DNA of 20,360 bases from Avisuccinivibrio_A sp964651505 (GTDB taxonomy: Bacteria > Pseudomonadota > Gammaproteobacteria > Enterobacterales > Succinivibrionaceae), in contig CAZYXT010000038.1 in assembly GCA_964651505.1 (NCBI GenBank), positions 1-20,360 on the forward strand, given 5' to 3'. Every line of letters starts with the position of its first letter. Positions within the stretch are counted from its first letter, which is position 1. A program made the translations under genes and the position numbers. This document shows, piece by piece, positions 14,964-20,360 of this stretch. The notes under the pieces are model-generated. The model saw only the letters and a list, made by a program, of their open reading frames with translations, was not told the origin of the DNA and made no database searches.

Positions 14964-14994
14964 TATAAAGTGACAAATGTTAACGATGTCATTA
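14964..14994 (+). promoter_or_regulatory. ABC operon -10 and overlapping LacI-type operator
   Basis: TATAAA (14964-14969) is a good -10 without a clear -35, as expected for an activator-dependent promoter. AATGTTAACGATGTCATTA (14976-14994) follows over the predicted start site and is the near-twin of the operator at 13087-13105. Activation from the box at 14930-14943 and repression by the neighbouring LacI protein fit this arrangement. Confidence 0.65.
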
Positions 14995-15037
14995 ATTGAC
15001 AGATACATACCTACAACAAACATTTCGGAGCAACAAC

Positions 15038-15952
15038 ATGAAATTGCAACAAACCGTCTTGGCAGCAGCTGTCTTAACTGCTTTCTCCGTAACCGCTCAA
15101 GCAGCCGGCGATGGCAAACTTCGCATCGGCATGACTTTTCAGGAGATGAATAACCCCTACTTTGTGGTCATGCAGGAAGCTTTTGAGGAAGCTTGCGCAT
15201 CTATCGGTGCCGAAGCCGTAATCACCGACGCGCGTCATGACATTTCCAAGCAAATCAGCGACGTTGAGGACATGCTGCAGCGCAACATCGACATTCTGCT
15301 CATCAACCCCACCGACTCTGTAGGCATTCAGTCTGCGGTCATCGACGCCCACAATGCAGGCGTGGTTACCGTCGCAGTTGACGCCCAAGCCGAAGGCCCG
15401 CTCGACTCCTTCGTAGGCTCCAAGAACTACGACGCAGGCTTCATGGCCTGCAAGTTCTTGGCCGACACCTTAAACGGCGAAGGCGATGTCGCCATTCTCG
15501 ACGGCATTCCCGTAGTGCCTATTTTGGAGCGCGTCCGCGGCTGCAACGATGCTTTGAAGGATTATCCTAAGATCACTGTCGTAACCACCCAAAACGGCCA
15601 GCAAGATCGCGCCATCGCCATGAACGTTACCGAAAACATTTTGCAGTCTGCTCCCAACCTCAAGGGCTTGTTCTCGGTAAACGATGAAGGCGCCATGGGC
15701 TCGTTGTCGGCCATTCAGTCCTCAGGGCGCGACGTCAAGCTGGTATCCGTTGACGGCAACCCTCAGGCTGTGGCCGAGATTGCCAAGGGTGACGGTCCCT
15801 TCATCGGCACTTCGGCCCAATACCCCCGCGATCAGGTTCGCGTAGGCCTGGGCATCGCCCTTGCCAAACTGTGGGGTGCCAATGTTCCTGCCGAAATCCC
15901 CATTGACGTAACCCTGATCACCAAGGAGAATGCCGCAGGCTTCTCGTGGTAA
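15038..15952 (+). CDS. ABC transporter sugar-binding protein (RbsB type)
   Basis: Periplasmic substrate-binding protein of the Peripla_BP_4 family, 304 residues, first gene of an ABC sugar operon. The signal peptide ends after Ala22 (AQA). RbsB-like landmarks are MNNPYF (37-42), INPTDS, Asp115, Arg165 and Arg167, VNDEGAMG with Asn215, SVDGNP with Asp239, and Gln261. The arginine that follows the Asp in E. coli RbsB (LDR) is Ala116 here, so the ligand is probably not ribose. The ATG at 15038 has CGGAG seven bases upstream; the frame is open from 14996, but that part overlaps the promoter. A strong hairpin terminator lies between this gene and the ATPase gene and should keep the binding protein in excess. 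Confidence 0.92.
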   Translation: MKLQQTVLAAAVLTAFSVTAQAAGDGKLRIGMTFQEMNNPYFVVMQEAFEEACASIGAEAVITDARHDISKQISDVEDMLQRNIDILLINPTDSVGIQSAVIDAHNAGVVTVAVDAQAEGPLDSFVGSKNYDAGFMACKFLADTLNGEGDVAILDGIPVVPILERVRGCNDALKDYPKITVVTTQNGQQDRAIAMNVTENILQSAPNLKGLFSVNDEGAMGSLSAIQSSGRDVKLVSVDGNPQAVAEIAKGDGPFIGTSAQYPRDQVRVGLGIALAKLWGANVPAEIPIDVTLITKENAAGFSW

Positions 15953-15994
15953 TCCCAAAGGCAAATCCTTAACATTCAAATTTTCCGCAAATTA

Positions 15995-16025
15995 ACCCTC
16001 CCCCAATGCAGGGGAGGGTGTTTTT
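15995..16025 (+). terminator. attenuating terminator after the binding-protein gene
   Basis: ACCCTCCCC (15995-16003) and GGGGAGGGT (16011-16019) form a perfect 9-bp stem with a 7-nt loop, followed by G and five T's. The ATPase gene starts 30 bases later and has no promoter that I can see, so partial read-through is likely. Confidence 0.85.
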
Positions 16026-16055
16026 AAGCAAGACAGCATATCATTTGGAGTTGTG

Positions 16056-17552
16056 ATGAGTAAGCTTTTGGAGTTGCAGGGGATCAGCAAGTCGTTTCCC
16101 GGTGTCAAAGCCCTCAGCAATATCAATCTTTCCCTGGATAAGGGAGAAATTCATGCTCTCTTAGGCGAAAATGGCGCAGGCAAATCTACTTTAATGAAAA
16201 TCCTCTGCGGCATTTACAGCAACGATGAAGGCAAGATATTTGTTGAGGGACAGGAAGTTCACTTTAAAGGATACCAAGATGCCATCGACGCAGGCATCGG
16301 CATCATCTTTCAGGAATTTTCGCTGATACCCTACTTGAACGCGGTTGAAAACATCTTCTTGAACCGCGAGATCAAAAACGCTTTTGGAATCATCAATTTT
16401 GCCAAAATGCGCGAGGAGACGCTCAAACTTTTTGAAAAACTCAACATCAACGTGGATATCGACTGCCCCATCATGGAGTTGAGCGTTGCCGAGCAGCAAT
16501 TTATCGAAATCGTCAAAGCCCTGTCCCTGAATGCGAGGATCTTGGTGCTTGACGAGCCCACTGCCACCCTGACTCCGCGCGAAGCAGAAAGACTGTTCAA
16601 CATCATGCGCGATCTGCAGTCCAAGGGCGTGGGCATGTTCTTTATTTCCCACCACATGGAAGAGATCTATCAGATCTGCGACAACGTCTCGGTGTTGCGC
16701 GACGGACAATACATCGGCACCCGCAAGGTCTCGGAATCCAACGTCGACGAGCTCGTTGAAATGATGGTCGGACGCAAGGTCGATAATACCTATCCGCCCA
16801 AACCCGAGAGCATCAGCCGCGACGAAGTGGTGCTTGAAGTTAAAAATCTGCGCCGCTTCAAAGGCCACGAGCCCAACAGCTTCAAGCTGTACAAAGGCGA
16901 GATCTTGGGTTTTGCAGGATTGGTGGGATCAGGTCGCACCGAGATGGCCCGCGCCCTGATCGGAGCCGATCCCGTGGTATCCAAAGAGGTATACCTAAAA
17001 GGCAAGGAAGAAAAGCTCTCCTCGCCTGATGAAGCATTGAAGAAAGGCATCGGCCTGCTGCCTGAGGATCGCAAAGCCGAAGGACTGATCTTGTCTTTCT
17101 CGGTGCAAAACAACATCAGCATGAACAATTACAGCAAATGGATGGTAGGCAAGATCTTCATTTCCGGCAAGCAAGAAGAGGAAACCGTAAACGATCTCAT
17201 CCAAAAAGTGCGCGTCAAGACCCCGTCGGGCAAGACTGCGGTCAACAATCTTTCAGGCGGCAACCAGCAGAAGGTGGTCATCGGCAGATGGCTCAACAAC
17301 GATTGCAGCGTATTGATCTTCGATGAGCCTACCCGCGGCATTGACGTGGGCGCCAAAGCCGAGATCTATGAGCTGATGCGCAAGCTGACCCAAAGAGGCA
17401 TCAGCATCATCATGATCTCCTCGGAACTGCCTGAGGTCATAGGCGTGTGCGATCGCGTCGAAGTCTTCCGCGAAGGCAATATTGTGGCCGATTTAACCGG
17501 AGAGGATATCAACTCCAACACCATCATGATGTACGCTACGGGAAATAAGTAA
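16056..17552 (+). CDS. sugar ABC transporter ATPase (RbsA/MglA type)
   Basis: Cytoplasmic ATPase with two fused nucleotide-binding domains, 498 residues, the usual size for the carbohydrate uptake class 2 family. The first domain has Walker A GENGAGKST (37-45), the signature LSVAEQQ and Walker B ILVLDEPTA. The second has a degenerate Walker A (GLVGSGRTE near 289), as in RbsA, with LSGGNQQKVVIGRWL and VLIFDEPTRGID. I chose the ATG at 16056, five bases after TTGGAG; a GTG one codon earlier is too close to that site. The permease gene starts two bases after its stop. The substrate is set by the binding protein and is unknown. Confidence 0.95.
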   Translation: MSKLLELQGISKSFPGVKALSNINLSLDKGEIHALLGENGAGKSTLMKILCGIYSNDEGKIFVEGQEVHFKGYQDAIDAGIGIIFQEFSLIPYLNAVENIFLNREIKNAFGIINFAKMREETLKLFEKLNINVDIDCPIMELSVAEQQFIEIVKALSLNARILVLDEPTATLTPREAERLFNIMRDLQSKGVGMFFISHHMEEIYQICDNVSVLRDGQYIGTRKVSESNVDELVEMMVGRKVDNTYPPKPESISRDEVVLEVKNLRRFKGHEPNSFKLYKGEILGFAGLVGSGRTEMARALIGADPVVSKEVYLKGKEEKLSSPDEALKKGIGLLPEDRKAEGLILSFSVQNNISMNNYSKWMVGKIFISGKQEEETVNDLIQKVRVKTPSGKTAVNNLSGGNQQKVVIGRWLNNDCSVLIFDEPTRGIDVGAKAEIYELMRKLTQRGISIIMISSELPEVIGVCDRVEVFREGNIVADLTGEDINSNTIMMYATGNK

Positions 17553-17554
17553 TT

Positions 17555-18532
17555 ATGGAAACGCAAGTCAACAACCAAAGCAATTTGATGTCTTTGTTAA
17601 GACGTTTTACTCGCCAGCCTGTGTTCTATCCTTTGTTGGGATTTTTGCTGGTATTTATCATCATGGTTGTCGTATCCGACAGCTTCTTGACCTACAACAA
17701 CCTGTCCAACATCGGCCGTCAGGTCTCCATCAACGCCATCATTGCCGTAGGCATGACCTTTGCCATTTTGACGGGCGGCATTGACCTGTCGGTAGGCTCG
17801 GTGATGGCCTTGTGCGGCACGCTGATGGCAGGTCTGATGGCAGGCGGCGTCCCCATCCCGGTCGCCATTTTTGCAGGATTGCTGCTGGGCGCCCTGCTTG
17901 GCGGCTTCTGCGGCGCCATGATCGCCTATGCAAAGATGCCGGCCTTCATCGTGACTTTGGCCATGATGACCATTGCCCGCGGTCTGGCTCTCATCTACAC
18001 GGGCGGCTATCCCATCGCAGGCTTGGATCAGTCCTTCAGCTTCTTCGGCCGCGGCAATATCGCAGGCATCGAGACCCCGATCATCATCACCCTGATAGTC
18101 TATGCCGTAGCCTACGTGGTTTTGACCCACACCCCGTTTGGCCGTCACGTCTATGCCACAGGCGGCAACTACGAGGCCTCCCGCTTAAGCGGCATCAAGG
18201 TCAACAAGATCTTGTTTTTGGTCTACACCATCTCAGGCTTTACCTCTGCCTTGGCAGGACTCATCATCACCTCGCGTCTGATGAGCGGTCAGCCTAATGC
18301 CGGCGTAGCCTTCGAAATGGACGCCATCGCAGCCGTGGTCTTGGGCGGCGCGGCCATGAACGGAGGCAAGGGCACCATCATCGGCACCCTGATGGGCGCT
18401 TTGTTGCTGGGCGTGCTCAATAACGGCCTCAACCTCATCGGCATCAATCCTTACGTGCAAAACGTCATCAAGGGCGTCATTATTCTGATTGCAATTTATG
18501 TAGGCAGCGAAAAGAAGAAGGCGCGCAGCTAA
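17555..18532 (+). CDS. sugar ABC transporter permease (RbsC type)
   Basis: Inner-membrane permease of the BPD_transp_2 family, 325 residues with about eight to ten hydrophobic segments. Family landmarks are NLSNIGRQVSINAIIAVGMTFAILTGGIDLSVGS near 48-80, AYAKMPAFIVTLAMMTIARGLALIYTGG near 125-150, and AIAAVVLGGAAMNGGKGTIIGTLMGALLLGVLNNGLNL near 255-295. It presumably works as a homodimer with the ATPase and the binding protein. It begins two bases after the ATPase stop with a weak ribosome site, so coupling is likely. A small dyad (CGCTGC/GCAGCG, 18553-18578) lies in the 80-base gap before the kinase gene. Confidence 0.95.
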   Translation: METQVNNQSNLMSLLRRFTRQPVFYPLLGFLLVFIIMVVVSDSFLTYNNLSNIGRQVSINAIIAVGMTFAILTGGIDLSVGSVMALCGTLMAGLMAGGVPIPVAIFAGLLLGALLGGFCGAMIAYAKMPAFIVTLAMMTIARGLALIYTGGYPIAGLDQSFSFFGRGNIAGIETPIIITLIVYAVAYVVLTHTPFGRHVYATGGNYEASRLSGIKVNKILFLVYTISGFTSALAGLIITSRLMSGQPNAGVAFEMDAIAAVVLGGAAMNGGKGTIIGTLMGALLLGVLNNGLNLIGINPYVQNVIKGVIILIAIYVGSEKKKARS

Positions 18533-18612
18533 ACAAACCCAAAGAGCACCTGCGCTGCAGGGGCCCTTAACCGCAGCGACATTGTCCGATGCAAACGAAG
18601 TTAGGAGACAAG

Positions 18613-20082
18613 ATGAGTTACTTTTTAGGAGTTGATTTAGGCGGCACCGTCACCAAGGCGGGCATTTACGGGCCCGATGGCGAGGAAGTGGCGGTTTTTG
18701 AGCATTCGGCGGCTCCTTTGAGCGAGGGCGAAGGCTTTTACGAGCGCAACATGGATGAGTTGTGGGAGGCAGTCTGCACGGTCTGCCGCGGAGTCCTGCA
18801 AAAGTCGGGGCTGAAGAAAGAGGATGTCAAAGGCGTGTCTTTCTCCTCCCACGGCAAAGGTCTCTATCCCATCGACAAAGATGGCAGTCCCGTGCGCAAC
18901 GGCATTAACTCCTCGGACACCAGAGCCGTGAGCATTGTCTTGGACTGGCTCTCAGACGGCACTGCCGACCAAGCCTATCCTTACGGGATGCAGCAGATGT
19001 GGACCGGCCACCCTGCCGCCATCTTGAAGTGGCTTAAAATCCACGAAAAGGAAAACTACGACAAGACTGCCGCCATCTTGATGGTGCACGATTACGTGCG
19101 CTTTAAGATGACCGGGGAATTGGGGGCCGAAATCACCAATATCTCGGGCAGCAATCTGTACAACGTGCAAACCGGCGCCTATGACGACAAGCTTTTAAAG
19201 CTGTTCGGCATCGAAGAGTGCCGCGACAAGACCGTCAAGGTGGTAGACTCCTCAGAGCTTTGCGGCTGCATCACTAAAAAAGCAGCCCAAGAGACCGGCT
19301 TGGCCCCGGGTACTCCCGTATTCGGCGGTTTCTTTGACGTGGTGGCAGCTGCCATCTCCTCGGGCGTCATCGACGATACCGCTTTGAGCGCCGCCGCCGG
19401 CACCTGGTCCATCGCCACGGCTGTGCACAAGCAAATCTCCCTGCACGAGCACCACTACGTGTGGGGCAGCTATTGCGTCCCCGGGCTCTACTTCGTGCAT
19501 GAAGGCTCGGCCACCTCGGCTTCAAACCTCTCTTTTTGGCGCACCCACATCCTAAAGGACATGGACTATGACGTCTTAAACGGCATGGTCGACAACGCAT
19601 TGGCCTCAGGGCCCAAGAGCGGCCTTTACTATCTGCCCTATGTGTTCGGCTCCAATTACAAGGTGGGCATGACCGCAGGCTTGTGCGGACTGCAATCGCA
19701 TCACACCACGCAGGATGTCGTCTATGCCATCTACGAGGGCATCGTCTTCTCCCACACCTTAAATCAGGACAAGGTGCTGGCCATCTCCCCGTCAATCAAG
19801 ACTATTCGCATGAACGGCGGACCGACCGGCTCCCTGCCTTGGATGAAGATGTACGCCTCCTGCGCCGCTTTGCCCGTGGAAATCTCCGAGGTCAAGCAGA
19901 CAGGCTGCAAGGCCGCGGCCATGGCCGCAGCCGTGGGCAGCGGGTTCTTTAAGGACTATATCGAAGCGGTCAAGGCCACCGTAAGACCCATGAAGGTCAT
20001 CGAGCCTGATTTGAAGCTTAACAAGCTTCTGCGCGAGCGCTACGAAGGCTTCTTGTCATTAAACGAGAAACTTTCTGCTTAA
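18613..20082 (+). CDS. LyxK-like FGGY carbohydrate kinase
   Basis: Sugar kinase of the FGGY family, 489 residues, paralogous to the lyxK product at 1004-2500. Shared blocks are DLGGTVTKAG (8-17), SHGKGLYPIDKDG, MWTGHPAAILKWLK, HDYVRFKMTGE, NISGSNLYN and GGFFDVV with the predicted catalytic Asp near residue 240. The copies differ at SSDTRA versus SADRRA and in the C-terminal domain (AAGTWSIA, EGSATSASNLSFW), so the substrate may be another ketose. The ATG at 18613 follows an AGGAG by five bases; an upstream in-frame ATG at 18589 has none. It lies downstream of the ABC permease and probably phosphorylates the imported sugar or the ketose made by the dehydrogenase at 11920-12996. L-xylulose is a reasonable guess, not shown. 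Confidence 0.9.
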   Translation: MSYFLGVDLGGTVTKAGIYGPDGEEVAVFEHSAAPLSEGEGFYERNMDELWEAVCTVCRGVLQKSGLKKEDVKGVSFSSHGKGLYPIDKDGSPVRNGINSSDTRAVSIVLDWLSDGTADQAYPYGMQQMWTGHPAAILKWLKIHEKENYDKTAAILMVHDYVRFKMTGELGAEITNISGSNLYNVQTGAYDDKLLKLFGIEECRDKTVKVVDSSELCGCITKKAAQETGLAPGTPVFGGFFDVVAAAISSGVIDDTALSAAAGTWSIATAVHKQISLHEHHYVWGSYCVPGLYFVHEGSATSASNLSFWRTHILKDMDYDVLNGMVDNALASGPKSGLYYLPYVFGSNYKVGMTAGLCGLQSHHTTQDVVYAIYEGIVFSHTLNQDKVLAISPSIKTIRMNGGPTGSLPWMKMYASCAALPVEISEVKQTGCKAAAMAAAVGSGFFKDYIEAVKATVRPMKVIEPDLKLNKLLRERYEGFLSLNEKLSA

Positions 20083-20087
20083 CCCTG

Positions 20088-20116
20088 CTCTCCTTGCAAG
20101 GGGGAGAGACAGTTTT
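20088..20116 (+). terminator. probable terminator of the ABC-kinase operon
   Basis: CTCTCC (20088-20093) pairs with GGAGAG (20103-20108), and TTTT follows after a few bases (20113-20116). The stem is short and the T-run offset, so it may be weak. It begins six bases after the kinase stop. Confidence 0.5.
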
Positions 20117-20137
20117 AATTACTCCTTCTTTCATTGA

Positions 20138-20195
20138 GGGATGTCATTTTTAGCCAAGACGGAAAACTAAGGCTTCACTGTCTTAATGACATCCC
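20138..20195. repeat. 58-bp element with perfect 10-bp inverted ends
   Basis: GGGATGTCAT (20138-20147) and ATGACATCCC (20186-20195) are perfect inverted arms. An inner stem, AAGAC (20156-20160) with GTCTT (20180-20184), continues the fold. No T-run follows. It could be a small REP- or MITE-like element or an mRNA structure. I see no target duplication at its ends. The remaining bases to 20360 hold no gene I can support. Confidence 0.5.
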
Positions 20196-20360
20196 TGCAT
20201 CGGCAAATTTCAACACAGATCTTCTTTGCGATCAGTCTTATCTGTCACACATTTACAGGAAAACGCTTAAATTTGAGCGCAGGCACGGGTTTGCCTTGTT
20301 AGTTTATGAGTACCCCAAAACCCATCTTACCCTGATCTTAGGCGCGCAGGCGCTTCCTGC

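Larger units (their letters stand above)
14267..15037. promoter_or_regulatory. long divergent intergenic region between lacI-type and ABC genes
   Basis: This 771-base region holds the promoters of the LacI gene (left) and the ABC operon (right). Between them are an AT-rich block of inverted repeats (14460-14545), a long inverted repeat TTACGGCA/TGCCGTAA (14868-14875 and 14910-14917), and a GGCAC/GTGCC hairpin near 14815-14833. The stretch 14546-14810 holds no gene I can support; its short open frames lack ribosome sites and family resemblance. Confidence 0.6.

Noticed and set aside
20304..20360. A minus-strand frame open to the right edge (19 codons ending in TAA) as a partial gene
   Set aside because: It is too short to judge and has no recognisable sequence.
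1..20360. CRISPR array, tRNA, rRNA, phage or insertion-sequence genes
   Set aside because: I found no regularly spaced repeats with spacers, no tRNA-like folds, and no transposase, integrase or phage proteins among the reading frames.

Overview
The window is a carbohydrate catabolism region of a Gram-negative bacterium. Several proteins match Escherichia coli yia/ula/sgb products over almost their full length, which points to a gammaproteobacterium. The set (TRAP and ABC sugar uptake, FNR-type boxes, no oxidases) suits a gut or rumen anaerobe such as a member of the Succinivibrionaceae, but that family is a guess. Genes are densely packed with clear Shine-Dalgarno sites, and nothing in the sequence marks a mobile element.

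Layout. (1) 345-4945, minus strand: a tight five-gene operon in the order yiaK, yiaL, a DUF4862 gene, lyxK, ulaD (sgbH), ending in a strong terminator at 282-316. (2) 4946-5334: a divergent regulatory region. (3) 5335-9195, plus strand: the TRAP transporter yiaM-yiaN-yiaO followed by a second yiaK-like gene, ending in a strong terminator at 9234-9284. (4) 9196-9847: a gene-poor convergent stretch with repeats and hairpins. (5) 9848-11719, minus strand: an MglB-like periplasmic binding protein and ulaE (sgbU). (6) 11920-14266, minus strand: a zinc-dependent polyol-type dehydrogenase and a LacI-family regulator, apparently separate transcripts. (7) 15038-20082, plus strand: an RbsB/RbsA/RbsC-type ABC transporter and a second LyxK-like FGGY kinase.

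How it fits together. Block 1, the TRAP transporter and ulaE rebuild most of the diketogulonate route. 2,3-diketo-L-gulonate is imported and reduced by YiaK to 3-keto-L-gulonate. LyxK phosphorylates this, UlaD decarboxylates it to L-xylulose 5-phosphate, and UlaE epimerises that to L-ribulose 5-phosphate. The last enzyme, the 4-epimerase (SgbE/UlaF/AraD), is not in the window. Blocks 6 and 7 look like a second regulon: ABC uptake, oxidation of a polyol or related substrate by the dehydrogenase, and phosphorylation by the LyxK paralogue. I infer that it may join the first route at or near L-xylulose 5-phosphate. Two nearly identical LacI-type operators, one before the dehydrogenase gene and one before the ABC operon, tie this regulon to the LacI gene lying between them.

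The points most worth a second look are the DUF4862 gene inside the diketogulonate operon, the duplicated YiaK and LyxK enzymes, the MglB-like binding protein that keeps the full glucose/galactose pocket but has no transporter beside it, and the shared operators and FNR-like boxes.
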